From positions 182,781 to 231,004 of the forward strand of contig NZ_SSYB01000004.1 in assembly GCF_004917075.1 (NCBI RefSeq): a stretch of 48,224 bases of DNA, read 5' to 3'. The position numbers and the translations under genes were made by a program. Positions 17,596-25,509 of this stretch are shown here, piece by piece. Within the stretch, counting starts at the first letter, position 1. Every line of letters begins with the position of its first letter. Source of the DNA: Geomonas edaphica. GTDB lineage: Bacteria; Desulfobacterota; Desulfuromonadia; Geobacterales; Geobacteraceae. Under the pieces are notes generated by a model that had not been told where the DNA came from, searched no databases, and saw nothing but the letters and a program-made list of their open reading frames with translations.

Positions 17596-17656
17596 GTCTC
17601 GGTGAGACCCTGTAGGCTTTCCGTCCCATCCTCGCGGATGGTTTAGTATTGTCGTC
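17545..17656 (-). promoter_or_regulatory. GEMM-Ib (3',3'-cGAMP-type) riboswitch
   Basis: On the minus strand the element reads CGACAATACTAAACC, a P2 stem CCATCC/GGATGG with a GCGA tetraloop, GGGACGGAAAGCC, a P3 stem GGGTCTC/GAGAC, then AGCCGGGTCGCCG. Compared with the c-di-GMP class, position 20 is A and the 21-46 pair is C-G instead of G-C. A at position 20 is the established signature of Geobacter cGAMP aptamers, and the whole sequence closely resembles the crystallised Geobacter cGAMP riboswitch as I recall it. The aptamer's closing AGCCGGG (complement at 17589-17595) is also the 5' arm of a terminator ending at 17551, followed by a T tract. Ligand binding should therefore block the terminator, giving an ON switch. 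It sits in the leader of the hemerythrin gene. Confidence 0.92.
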
Positions 17657-17682
17657 TATCCTTCTCTGGTATTGCGAGCAAA

Positions 17683-17711
17683 AACATATCGCACGTCGAA
17701 AAGCATGTCAA
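17683..17711 (-). promoter_or_regulatory. Sigma-70 promoter of the riboswitch-hemerythrin unit
   Basis: TTGACA (complement of 17706-17711), a 17-bp spacer, then TATGTT (complement of 17683-17688). This is an excellent match that would place the transcript start near 17676, about 20 bases before the aptamer, leaving a leader of about 210 nt. Confidence 0.8.
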
Positions 17712-17764
17712 TGAGATTTCCTGCATATGTCGACACGTCCGGCGAACAGGGAGGCGCGCCGCTC

Positions 17765-18052
17765 CTATTTGCCCCCCAACGCCGCCTTCACCTTTTTCAG
17801 GGTGTCGATGTTCTTCTGCAGACCGCTCACGTTCTTCTCCATGTCGGAGATGGTGGTACCAAGTTGCGCGACGCTGCCGATCACACCGCCACTGCCGGCG
17901 GCCTTTTGCAGCAGTTCCGAACCGAGGTCGCCCATCTGCGCGTCGGCCCTGTGCTCGGTTACCGAACCGCACAGATACCCCCCGGCAAAAACGAGGGCGA
18001 ATGCTGCAACGCGCATGGTTAAGACAACGTTTTTGTGTGCTATGAGTTTCAT
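17765..18052 (-). CDS. Small exported coiled-coil protein, unknown function
   Basis: The product has 95 residues from the ATG at 18052. That start is chosen over 18103 because AAGGAGGTAACAGG lies directly upstream. It has an N-terminal hydrophobic export or anchor segment (about 10-28, VLTMRVAAFALVFAGGYLCG). Cys26 lies in GGYLCGS, which is not a clean lipobox. A short Gly-rich linker and an amphipathic C-terminal half (ISDMEKNVSGLQKNIDTLKKV) with coiled-coil character follow. It is probably anchored to or released from the inner membrane. It stands alone: a promoter is just upstream and the hemerythrin promoter begins about 55 bp after its stop. I recognise no family. Confidence 0.75.
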   Translation of the reverse strand: MKLIAHKNVVLTMRVAAFALVFAGGYLCGSVTEHRADAQMGDLGSELLQKAAGSGGVIGSVAQLGTTISDMEKNVSGLQKNIDTLKKVKAALGGK

Positions 18053-18093
18053 CCTGTTACCTCCTTGAGTTCTTTTGACTGACAAACGCCTTA

Positions 18094-18121
18094 TTGATAG
18101 CACCTTGCCGCCTCAAGTCAA
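18094..18121 (-). promoter_or_regulatory. Sigma-70 promoter of the small exported protein
   Basis: TTGACT (complement of 18116-18121), a 16-bp spacer and TATCAA (complement of 18094-18099). The transcript would start near 18087, about 35 nt before the start codon. Confidence 0.6.
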
Positions 18122-18316
18122 ACGTGCCCCCTGCCGGTGCCCTCCGGGCTGCCGCCACGGCACAGTCCAGGCAAGGAGCGATTGACTCATTTGGGAGACT
18201 CTATGCCTCATTTGAGGTATAGTCCAAGGCTCCCGGCACCGCTAAGCGCGCCCCCTTCTCGCCCTGGACGAGATCAACTGCAGCAATTTCTGCAACTTGC
18301 ATCACAGCTGAAAGAC

Positions 18317-18333
18317 TTGGCACGGGGAATGCT
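18317..18333 (+). promoter_or_regulatory. Sigma-54 (-24/-12) promoter
   Basis: TTGGCACGGGGAATGCT matches the RpoN consensus TGGCACG-N4-TTGCW with one mismatch. The -24 GG (18319-18320) and -12 GC (18331-18332) are exactly 12 bp apart. The expected start is near 18343, about 40 nt before the Lys/Ala-rich gene at 18382. An enhancer-binding activator is required for this promoter class; its site is not recognisable here. Confidence 0.85.
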
Positions 18334-18381
18334 ATAAGGGAAGACAGAAGTTCAAACCAAACAAACTTTAGGAGATCCACA

Positions 18382-18624
18382 ATGAAAAAGATCGTTTCCT
18401 CCGTAGTCGCTGCTCTCGTTGCTGTTGCTTTCGCTGGTGTTGTTTTCGCTGCTGACGCTGCTCCGGCTGCTGCTCCGGCCGCTCCGGAAGCTAAGAAAGA
18501 AGAAAAAGCTCCGGCTAAGAAAGTTGCCAAGAAGAAAGCTGCTAAGAAAGCAAAGAAAGCAAAGAAAGCTGAGAAGAAAGACGAGAAAGCTCCGGCTGCT
18601 GAAGCTGCTCCGGCTGCGAAGTAA
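18382..18624 (+). CDS. Lys/Ala-rich small exported protein
   Basis: The product has 80 residues and is preceded by a TAGGAG site. A signal peptide (MKKIVSSVVAALVAVAFAGVVF, cleavage near AADA) is followed by a mature part made almost only of Ala, Lys, Pro and Glu, with KKAAKKAKKAKKAEKK-like runs. The mature protein is thus a very basic, probably disordered periplasmic or extracellular polypeptide. Codon use is unlike the neighbours: Ala is mostly GCT and Lys is mixed AAA/AAG, as often seen in very highly expressed genes. Expression depends on a clear sigma-54 promoter and ends at a strong terminator (18647-18683), so it is monocistronic. Similar short Lys/Ala-rich exported proteins occur in Geobacter, but I know no function for them. 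Binding of polyanions (DNA, polysaccharide, heme surfaces) is speculation. Confidence 0.85.
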   Translation: MKKIVSSVVAALVAVAFAGVVFAADAAPAAAPAAPEAKKEEKAPAKKVAKKKAAKKAKKAKKAEKKDEKAPAAEAAPAAK

Positions 18625-18646
18625 TCAGGTCTTAACCTGTAACGTT

Positions 18647-18683
18647 AAAGCCGCCCCTTGGATGACCATCGGGCGGCTTTTTC
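18647..18683 (+). terminator. Intrinsic terminator after the Lys/Ala-rich gene
   Basis: AAAGCCGCCC (18647-18656) pairs with GGGCGGCTTT (18671-18680), followed by TT. Confidence 0.9.
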
Positions 18684-18749
18684 AGTTGATGCCGTGCCGT
18701 AAACCTGAGCCCGCTCGGGCGGGAGTGCAATCGTAACAACGGGGGGCTG

Positions 18750-19079
18750 ATGCGCAAAGTCGCTTACAGCTGGGATGGGCTGGTTACCTGCGGGTATCTG
18801 CTGGTGATCGTCCTTGGCTACGTCGATTACGTGACGGGGGACTACTCGCTGCTTCTTTTCTACCTCGGACCGGTCGCCATGGTTTCCTGGCTTAACGGCG
18901 CACGCGGCGCCGTCCTCGTTTCCCTGTTGTCCGGCCTTGCCCGCTACCTCTCTGACTACTACAGCCATTCCGCACTCACCTTCAAGCCATGGAACTCCCT
19001 CGAGGACATGGCCCTCATCGCCGCGGTCGCCTTCCTCGTTCTCGTGATGAAAAAGATGATGACCGAACCGCAGCGCTGA
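18750..19079 (+). CDS. Small membrane protein resembling an isolated sensor input domain
   Basis: This is a 109-residue protein with a GGGGGG-CTG-ATG start context. It has about four hydrophobic helices: 9-24, 33-46, 52-66 and a final helix at 88-101 (ALIAAVAFLVLVMKKMM). The segment FYLGPVAMVSWLNGARGAVLVSLLSGLARYLSDYYS resembles the membrane-embedded N-terminal input regions of some Geobacter sensor kinases and diguanylate cyclases. No output domain follows; it stops at 19079, four bases before the convergent glycerate kinase gene. It may be a stand-alone relic of a sensor, or a small membrane partner protein. The function is unknown. Confidence 0.75.
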   Translation: MRKVAYSWDGLVTCGYLLVIVLGYVDYVTGDYSLLLFYLGPVAMVSWLNGARGAVLVSLLSGLARYLSDYYSHSALTFKPWNSLEDMALIAAVAFLVLVMKKMMTEPQR

Positions 19080-19083
19080 CCTG

Positions 19084-20340
19084 CTACCCGGTCACCAGTA
19101 TCGCCCTGAAGTCGTTCACGTTGGTGAGGGTGGGGCCGGTGACCAGACTTTCCCCCAGAGCCTCGAAGAAACCGTGTCCGTCGTTGTCGTCCAGGCGCGC
19201 CCTCGGGTTGATCCCCAAACTCCATGCCCTTTTAAGCAGTTCCGGCGTCACGATTCCCCCCGCGACCTCCTCCTGCCCGTCCACACCATCGGTGTCACCG
19301 GCGAGGGCGTAGATCCCTTTCGCGCCATCAAGTGCCACCGCCAGGGCGAGCAGGAACTCCACGTTGCGCCCGCCGCGCCCTTTACCCTTCACCGTCACCG
19401 TTGTTTCGCCTCCGGAGAGGAGCACGCAGGGGGCTTGAAAAGGTTCAGCGCGACGCGCGACCTGCAGGGCAAGCCCGGCCATGACCTTGCCGACCTCGCG
19501 CGCCTCCCCCTCTATCCTGTCGCTTAGGATGTACGCGGCGACCCCCTCCCGGCGCGCCGTTTCCGCTGCCGCTTCCAAGGCGCCCTGCGGCGTGGCGACG
19601 AGCCGGAATTCCGCGCGCGCAAGGCGCGGGTCCCCCGGCTTCACCGATTCGCCGGAGCCCAGGCATTGACGTAGGTGGTCAGGCAGCTTGATGCCGTAAC
19701 GGTCGATGACGGCGAGCGCATCGGCGCAGGTGGTCGGATCGGCAACGGTGGGGCCGGAGGCGATGTCGGTCGGGCCGTCGCCGGGCACGTCGGAGATGGC
19801 AAGGGTGACGACACGGGCCGGATGACAGGCGGCGGCGAGCCGTCCCCCCTTGATGGCGGAGAGGTGACGCCGGACGCAGTTGATCTCGGAGATGCTTGCG
19901 CCGCAGGCGAGCAGGGCGCGGCTCAACTCCTGTTTCTCCTCGAGCGTCACGCCCGGGAGGGGGAGCGGCAGGAGCGCGGAGCCGCCGCCGGAGATGAGGC
20001 AGACGACTAGGTCGTCGGGGGTAAGGCCGTCGACGAGTTCGAGCATGCGCCTTGCGGCGTGCCGGCCGGCCTCGTCCGGAACCGGGTGTGCGGCGCTCAC
20101 GATATCGATGCGGCGGCAGGGGACCTCGTAGCCGTAGCGCGTGACCACGAGTCCGGCGGAGATCTCGCCGGTCCAGGCCTCCTCGAACGCGCACGCCATG
20201 GCGGCGGAAGCCTTGCCGGCACCGATCACGACCACTCTCCCGCAGGGGAGCTCGGGGAGATGGGCCTTCAGGCAATGCTCCGGCAGGGCGGAACGGACGG
20301 CGGCTTGGAACATCTTCTCAAGCAGTTGACGCGGCTCCAT
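19084..20340 (-). CDS. gckA: Glycerate 2-kinase (MOFRL family)
   Basis: The product has 418 residues, normal for class II glycerate kinases that phosphorylate D-glycerate to 2-phosphoglycerate with ATP, feeding C2/C3 acids into glycolysis. The start at 20340 follows GGAGGAGACG. The N-terminal domain has VVVIGAGKASAAMACAFE (about 36-53) and the family's CLISGGGSALLPLP (about 113-126). The C-terminal MOFRL domain has SGGETTVTVKGKGRGGRN and LAGDTDGVDG, residues associated with nucleotide and substrate binding. There is no obvious operon partner: it is convergent with the membrane-protein gene, and the Cys-rich gene upstream has its own terminator. Hydroxypyruvate reductase annotations of this family are historical misnaming. 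The family call is firm. Confidence 0.93.
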   Translation of the reverse strand: MEPRQLLEKMFQAAVRSALPEHCLKAHLPELPCGRVVVIGAGKASAAMACAFEEAWTGEISAGLVVTRYGYEVPCRRIDIVSAAHPVPDEAGRHAARRMLELVDGLTPDDLVVCLISGGGSALLPLPLPGVTLEEKQELSRALLACGASISEINCVRRHLSAIKGGRLAAACHPARVVTLAISDVPGDGPTDIASGPTVADPTTCADALAVIDRYGIKLPDHLRQCLGSGESVKPGDPRLARAEFRLVATPQGALEAAAETARREGVAAYILSDRIEGEAREVGKVMAGLALQVARRAEPFQAPCVLLSGGETTVTVKGKGRGGRNVEFLLALAVALDGAKGIYALAGDTDGVDGQEEVAGGIVTPELLKRAWSLGINPRARLDDNDGHGFFEALGESLVTGPTLTNVNDFRAILVTG

Positions 20341-20527
20341 CGTCTCCTCCTAGGGTCGGATTGAGCATAGATACAACAGCTGGGGGCGCTGTGCAACTGC
20401 TAACGCGCTGCCGGGGCGCGTTGCCGCCAGCCAACCGGCAGTCTCTGCTTGTGGACCTTGTGGACGGTGGACCGGTTGCGGGGTGGGTGGTAGGGGATGC
20501 GGGGGCAGAGTGCTGGGGCAAAGAGAA

Positions 20528-20551
20528 GGCCTGCCGCGGCTACGGCAGGCC
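20528..20551 (-). terminator. Terminator after the Cys-rich gene
   Basis: GGCCTGCCG and CGGCAGGCC form a 9-bp perfect stem with a six-base loop. On the minus strand it is followed by an interrupted T tract (TTCTCTTT). It lies 24 nt after the stop at 20575. The rest of 20341-20527 holds nothing I recognise. Confidence 0.65.
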
Positions 20552-20574
20552 ACGCACAAAAGGGAGCGACCGCG

Positions 20575-20973
20575 TCAGTAACTCTCCTTCCTGATCCAGC
20601 CGTACTTCTCGCCGGCGTAGAAATGACCGTGGCAGGAGCACGGCCCGTCGTCGTAAATCTCCAGCACCTGCACCTCGCCGCAGACCGGGCAGGGGGGAGT
20701 GGTCCGCGCCCTCCTTTTCGCCTCTTCCCTTAGCCCGGCAAGCTGCCCCTCGAGCGTCTCGATCCTCGTGGCCAGTTCGCGGTCCAGCAGGTGTTCGAGA
20801 CAGCCGTGCACGCCGCATATCCCCTCTTTGCCATCGACCAGAACGGGATGCGGGCAATCGGTACAGGTGCAGTCGGCCCGGAAGTTACCGCACAGAGGGC
20901 AGCGGTTCTCCTTGATCTCCGGTAAGGAGAAACATCCCGCCGGGTAGATCCAACTCATAATCGAACGGCTCAT
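20575..20973 (-). CDS. Cys-rich putative zinc-ribbon protein
   Basis: The product has 132 residues starting at an ATG preceded by GGAGGAGAGCC. Cys pairs make up several probable metal knuckles: CPLCG at about 25-29, then CTCTDC (about 35-40), CGVHGC (about 53-58), CPVCG (about 95-99) and CSCHGH (about 111-116). A helical, probably coiled segment (DRELATRIETLEGQLAGLREEAKRRA, split here only for description) separates N- and C-terminal metal sites. There is no signal peptide, so it is cytoplasmic. I do not recognise the family; a structural zinc protein with nucleic-acid or protein-binding function is likely but unproven. It is followed by its own terminator. Confidence 0.75.
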   Translation of the reverse strand: MSRSIMSWIYPAGCFSLPEIKENRCPLCGNFRADCTCTDCPHPVLVDGKEGICGVHGCLEHLLDRELATRIETLEGQLAGLREEAKRRARTTPPCPVCGEVQVLEIYDDGPCSCHGHFYAGEKYGWIRKESY

Positions 20974-21506
20974 GGCTCTCCTCCTGTCCTAAAGGGCATT
21001 CGCCACAACATTAGAATCCTTACACAAAAACAGTTAAATGCAATCGACGCCTGCATCGGCAGCATCAAAAGCTGAACTCGACTCGCCCCTGTCTGCCAAG
21101 GCGCGCAGGAATCGTCGCTTATTCCGCCCTGTCCCAGTTACGCGATGGACGCCTGCAGTTCGAGATAAAGTGCTGCAGCGATTTCGGTTTTATCTTCTGA
21201 ATAAAGAAGTCACCCCTCCCGGCTTTGTCGCATCACCGTATACACAATCAGGTGATATTAATATTCCTAAAGTCTCACTATACCAATGACGAATAGCTTT
21301 TAGTCATCCCGCTGGCAGCCTTAATCACACACCGCACCAAATCATCAAGAGAGAGGAGCAGCTATGAGAACAATGCCCAAGCCGGCAGTCGTGTTGCCTT
21401 CCATGCCGGCCGACCTCTCCTGATCATCAAAGTAAGGCCATCGGACAAGATCCGGCGGCTAGAGGAGCAGCACACACCTGCAATACAACACCATGAGGAG
21501 GAAGCG
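20974..21506. other. Intergenic region upstream of the binding-protein gene
   Basis: This is a 533-nt region with lower G+C than its flanks (for example 21175-21300). No tRNA, riboswitch or convincing consensus promoter is visible. An 83-codon frame at 21038-21289 has no ribosome site or recognisable product and is not called. A 19-codon frame with a good ribosome site lies at 21364-21423. Confidence 0.5.
21364..21423 (+). CDS. Possible 19-residue leader peptide
   Basis: An ATG with AGGAG five bases upstream encodes MRTMPKPAVVLPSMPADLS and stops with TGA, 83 nt before the PstS-like gene. The ribosome site is as good as that of the main gene. It could be a regulatory upstream frame or chance. 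A second mini-frame of five codons (MRRKR) ends in an ATGA overlap with the binding-protein start at 21507. Confidence 0.3.
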   Translation: MRTMPKPAVVLPSMPADLS

Positions 21507-22265
21507 ATGAAGAAAAGGTTGATCAGTCTCACTGTCGCAGCATCGATGGTCTTTTGCGGAGCCGCCTTCGGCGAGGAAATCAAGGTGGGCGGAGGGGGCG
21601 CCCCGATCGACGGCTATCTGAAGCCGGTGAAGGAGGCCTTCGAGAAGAGCACCGGCATCAACATCAACCTCAACTTCAGCAGCGCGACCCTCGCCTTGAA
21701 GCAGTTGATGGCCGGCGAACTGGACGCTTCCGCAGCCGGGCTCGCCTACGAAGATCTAGTGAAGACAGCCGCGAAGGAGAACATCCAGGTTCCCCAGCCC
21801 TCCGCGTACGTCGCGAGCGTGATCGGCGCCAGCAAGATCTACACGGTCACCCACAAGGACAACCCGGTCGCCGCCCTTTCCATGGAGCAACTGAAGGGGA
21901 TCTTCACCGGCAAGATCACCAACTGGAAAGAGGTGGGTGGCAACGACGCCCCGGTGCTCATCGTACTTTCCTCGATCAACCCCGCCACCAACGCCGCGTT
22001 CAAAAAGATCGCCCTTGCAGACGCCCCGTTCGCCGCGGACGTGGTTGATGCTGGCCGCTTCGAGGACGTGCGCGAGAAGGTTGCCGCGAACCCCGAGGCC
22101 ATAGCCTTCGGCCCGGTCACCATGGTGGACGCCACCATCAAGACGGTCAAGACCCCGGACGTGGCGCGCCCGGTCATCCTGGTCACCAAGGGGGAACCGA
22201 CCCCGAAGGTCCGCAAGCTCATCGCCTTCATAAACGGCGAGGGGCAGAAGTACATCAGGCAGTAG
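21507..22265 (+). CDS. PstS-like periplasmic substrate-binding protein
   Basis: The product has 252 residues with AGGAGG five bases before the ATG. A signal peptide MKKRLISLTVAASMVFCGAAFG is followed by a PBP-like fold of the phosphate-binding (PstS) family: GGGGAPIDGYLKPVKEAFE near the start, the FSSATLALKQLMAGELDASAAG loop, and EQLKGIFTGKITNWKEVGG, a family hallmark. It is shorter than transport PstS (about 320) and no permease or ATPase gene is nearby. Instead a chemoreceptor gene follows after 43 nt. The simplest reading is a periplasmic ligand binder that presents phosphate or another anion to the chemoreceptor or to the kinase further down. Ligand identity cannot be read from the sequence. 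Confidence 0.88.
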   Translation: MKKRLISLTVAASMVFCGAAFGEEIKVGGGGAPIDGYLKPVKEAFEKSTGININLNFSSATLALKQLMAGELDASAAGLAYEDLVKTAAKENIQVPQPSAYVASVIGASKIYTVTHKDNPVAALSMEQLKGIFTGKITNWKEVGGNDAPVLIVLSSINPATNAAFKKIALADAPFAADVVDAGRFEDVREKVAANPEAIAFGPVTMVDATIKTVKTPDVARPVILVTKGEPTPKVRKLIAFINGEGQKYIRQ

Positions 22266-22308
22266 GGTGACGCACCCGGGAGAGGACTTCAGCGCAAGGA
22301 CGGAGTGA

Positions 22309-24762
22309 ATGATGACCATCAAGACCAAACTTACCCTCAACGTAATCATCGTGATCCTGATCGTCGCCGGGGTCGCCATCGCCAGCATCGTCGGCATGCG
22401 CTTCGTCGACAGCAAACTGAAGGACCTCACCCAGCGCAGCACCCCGTTCCAGATGAGAACCGTGGAGTTCCAGCGCCAGATCCAGGAAGCGACGGCGGAC
22501 CTCATCAAGGTCAGCGCATCCAGAAACCGAAGCGAGTTCCAGAGCGCGAAGGCAGAGGCGGAGAAGACGCTCGCGCAGGTGGCGACCGGGCAGGAGGCGC
22601 TGCAGGCCCTCTCCGGCGACGTGAAGCTGGAGGCTCACGAGGCCTTGGCCGGCATAGCCACGGAACTCTTCACGGTTACCTCGGGAAAATTGAAGGCCGA
22701 AGAGGACGCCACCACGGCCAACAAGGCGATAAACGATCGGCTCCTTGAGGCGACTACCCGCCTCAAGGAGCTCGATGCCAAGATCAAGGGGCTACAGTCG
22801 ACGAGCTCCAGTTCCTACAGCAGATCGGTGACGGAAACAAAGAGCGTCTCGGACCGCGCCCGCAGCGTGGAGGCGCTGAAACTCACCCTGAAGGACTTCC
22901 ACCTCGGGCTTTTGGAGGTCAGCAAGGCGTCCACCAAAAAAGGCGTCCTCATCTCCCAGGCGAAGTGCAACACCGCCATAAGCAAGGCGCTGCAAAACGA
23001 AGCCGCCAAGAGTTCCAGCGGCATCTCGACCGACCTCAAGTACCTGAACGCGAGGATCGTCCCGTTCGGCAAGGCCCAAGGCGCGACCCTCGACCCCGGC
23101 GTCACCGACACCTCGGCGCGGGACCAGCTCTTCTCCGAGATTACCCAGAAGATGAACGCGGTGAACCTGGTGCTCGAGCAGGAGTCCGCCATGGCCACCG
23201 ATACCCTCGGCTCGGAGACACGCAAGCAGGCCTCCTATTTCGGTAACTCCACCGTCGCCACCGGGGTGATGGCGAACAACTCGGAACTCCTTTCCCTAGG
23301 GCTCAAAGTGGACGGCCTCACCTCGCGCCTTTTCACAGCGACGAGCGCCAAGGACGTCGACGCGATCGAAGGCGAAATGAACGGGTTGTTCGGCCGCATA
23401 AGCCAGGTGGACGCCCAGCTCTCCAAGTCGCTCGTAAAACTGAACGCGCGCAACGAGACCGCGCTGCTGCGTCAGGCGGAGGGGGCCATCGGCACGGTGA
23501 AGGGGCTCCTCTTCGTCAAGGACGGGGTGCTTTCGAAGATCCGCAACCGCCTGGACATGGAGGTAAAGGCGACGGCCGCCATGGGCAAGCTGCGCGAGAT
23601 CGTCCAGAAACAGGCGGAAAGCGGGCAAAAAACGGTGAGCGTGGCCCAGGTGGACCAGGAAAAGGCGATCACGACGGTGAACAGGATGGTCCACTTCTCG
23701 ACCCTGCTGATCGGCGCTATCAGCCTCGGGGCCATCTTCTTCGGGATCGTCTTCGGTGTCTGGGTCTACCGCTCCATATCGAAGCCGCTCGCCCAACTGC
23801 TCGGGGTGTCGCAGGCGGTGGCCAAGGGCGACCTGTCGGTCCGCATCGACACCAACAACAGCGACGAGGTGGGCAAGGTCCAGCTCGCCATGGGGGAGAT
23901 GGTGAACAACCTGCGCGGTATGGTCGGGAAGATAAAGGATGCGACCCAGAGCCTTGCCAGCAGCTCCGAGGAGCTCTCCGCAACGGCCGTTGCCCTCGAG
24001 CGGGGCGCCGAAGAGCAGACCACACGCATCGACCAGTCCGCGACCGCCATGACCGAGATGACGCAGACCACGGTGGAGGTGGCGAAGAATTCGACGGACA
24101 CCTCCGACGCCGCGCTGCAGATGAAGGGAATCGCCGACCGGGGCAAGGTGGCGATGCAGACAACGGCGCGGGAGCTCGACCGGTTCGCCGAATCGGTGAA
24201 GGAGGCGGCCCAGAAGGTGGAATCTCTCGGCAAACAGTCCGAGGAAATCAGCGACGTGGTGACCCTCATAAACGACATCGCAAACCAGACGAACCTCCTT
24301 GCGCTCAACGCGGCGATCGAGGCGGCGCGCGCGGGCGAACAGGGGCGCGGCTTCGCGGTGGTGGCCGATAACGTCCGCGAACTCGCCGAACGGACCGCGA
24401 CGGCGACGCAGGAGATATCGCAGACCGTCAAGACCATGCAGACCAGCGTCAGGGACTCCGTCGCGTTCATGCACGAAGAGCGGGAGTCGGTGGAGACGGT
24501 GCAGGGGCAGGTGCAACAGACCCTGGTCGCCATAGGCGAGATCGTGAACTACGTCGAGCAGGTGGCCGACATGGTGCAGAGGATCGCCGTGGCCGCCGAG
24601 GAGCAGTCCTCGACCAGCGAGGAGGTATCGAAAAACATGGACGGCATCCACACCATCGCCAGGGAGCTCAGGAGCTCCTTCACCGACATAAGCCATTCGT
24701 CGGGTGGGCTGTCACAGCTCGCCACGGAGCTGAACGGCATGGTGGGGTGGTTCAGGGTGTAA
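22309..24762 (+). CDS. Methyl-accepting chemotaxis protein
   Basis: The product has 817 residues. It starts at ATGATG after GGAGTGA; either ATG (22309 or 22312) is possible. TM1 is at about 10-30. A very large helical periplasmic domain (about 31-460) is followed by TM2 at about 463-485 ([21 protein letters not shown]), HAMP (about 486-540) and a cytoplasmic signalling domain with the conserved hairpin tip [20 protein letters not shown]. It relays ligand state to CheA/CheW; neither is in the window. There is no CheR-tethering pentapeptide at the C terminus (WFRV). The periplasmic domain is about twice the usual four-helix size, which suits interaction with a binding protein such as the one encoded just upstream. 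Confidence 0.95.
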   Translation: MMTIKTKLTLNVIIVILIVAGVAIASIVGMRFVDSKLKDLTQRSTPFQMRTVEFQRQIQEATADLIKVSASRNRSEFQSAKAEAEKTLAQVATGQEALQALSGDVKLEAHEALAGIATELFTVTSGKLKAEEDATTANKAINDRLLEATTRLKELDAKIKGLQSTSSSSYSRSVTETKSVSDRARSVEALKLTLKDFHLGLLEVSKASTKKGVLISQAKCNTAISKALQNEAAKSSSGISTDLKYLNARIVPFGKAQGATLDPGVTDTSARDQLFSEITQKMNAVNLVLEQESAMATDTLGSETRKQASYFGNSTVATGVMANNSELLSLGLKVDGLTSRLFTATSAKDVDAIEGEMNGLFGRISQVDAQLSKSLVKLNARNETALLRQAEGAIGTVKGLLFVKDGVLSKIRNRLDMEVKATAAMGKLREIVQKQAESGQKTVSVAQVDQEKAITTVNRMVHFSTLLIGAISLGAIFFGIVFGVWVYRSISKPLAQLLGVSQAVAKGDLSVRIDTNNSDEVGKVQLAMGEMVNNLRGMVGKIKDATQSLASSSEELSATAVALERGAEEQTTRIDQSATAMTEMTQTTVEVAKNSTDTSDAALQMKGIADRGKVAMQTTARELDRFAESVKEAAQKVESLGKQSEEISDVVTLINDIANQTNLLALNAAIEAARAGEQGRGFAVVADNVRELAERTATATQEISQTVKTMQTSVRDSVAFMHEERESVETVQGQVQQTLVAIGEIVNYVEQVADMVQRIAVAAEEQSSTSEEVSKNMDGIHTIARELRSSFTDISHSSGGLSQLATELNGMVGWFRV

Positions 24763-24831
24763 GAAGTTATCGCTCTCCGCGCGCCGATGATATATACTCG
24801 ACCGGCAAACTCATGAAAGGCTGGGAGTAGG

Positions 24832-25509
24832 ATGCGCATCCTCATCATCGAAGACGAGCAAAAGGCCGCCAATTACCTCAAGAAAGGTCTTACCGAAAAC
24901 GGCTTCAGCGTCGACATCGCCAACGACGGCGAGGACGGGCTGCACCTCGCCCTGACGGAGAACTACGACCTCATCATCCTGGACGTCATGCTCCCGGTAA
25001 AGGGTGGCTGGGCCATCATCGAGGAGCTGCGCGCGGCGGGCAACGACGTCCCGGTCATCTTCCTTTCCGCGCGCGACGCGGTGCATGACCGGGTGCACGG
25101 CCTGGAGCTCGGGGCGGACGACTACCTGGTGAAACCGTACGCCTTCTCGGAGCTCCTAGCCCGCATCAGGATCATCCTGCGCCGCCACCCGCTGCAACAG
25201 TCCGAACTTTTGAGGATGGCGGACCTCGAACTCGACATGGTACGCCACAAGGCACGTCGGGCTGGTCAATCGCTCGACCTCACCGCAAAGGAGTTCCAAC
25301 TGCTTACCCTTATGCTGCGGCGCCGCAGCGAGGTACTATCGCGCACCACGATATCGGAGCAGGTCTGGGGGATCAATTTCGACAGCGACACCAACGTGGT
25401 CGACGTCGCCATCAGAAGGCTCAGGAAGAAGGTGGATGACCCCTTCACGCTGAAGCTCATCCACACCATCAGGGGGGTCGGCTATGTCATCGACGAAGAA
25501 GCGTCCTGA
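24832..25509 (+). CDS. OmpR/CusR-family response regulator
   Basis: The product has 225 residues, standard for the family. The receiver domain carries the acidic pair EDE near the N terminus, phospho-acceptor Asp51 (LIILDVMLP) and the conserved Lys in LVKPYAF. The C-terminal winged-helix DNA-binding domain (about 125-223) has the typical [10 protein letters not shown] and [15 protein letters not shown]. It resembles regulators of the heavy-metal CusR type, but the target is unknown. The next gene, its kinase, overlaps it by 26 nt, so the two form a cognate pair. It lies 69 nt after the chemoreceptor gene and may be co-transcribed with it. Confidence 0.95.
   Translation: MRILIIEDEQKAANYLKKGLTENGFSVDIANDGEDGLHLALTENYDLIILDVMLPVKGGWAIIEELRAAGNDVPVIFLSARDAVHDRVHGLELGADDYLVKPYAFSELLARIRIILRRHPLQQSELLRMADLELDMVRHKARRAGQSLDLTAKEFQLLTLMLRRRSEVLSRTTISEQVWGINFDSDTNVVDVAIRRLRKKVDDPFTLKLIHTIRGVGYVIDEEAS

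Noticed and set aside
21220..21240. GEMM-like GGCTTTG sequence upstream of the binding protein
   Set aside because: It lacks GACGCAAAGCC, the P2 tetraloop and the closing strand on either side.
21038..21289. 83-codon frame before the binding-protein gene
   Set aside because: It has no ribosome site, no family resemblance and codon use unlike the genome.
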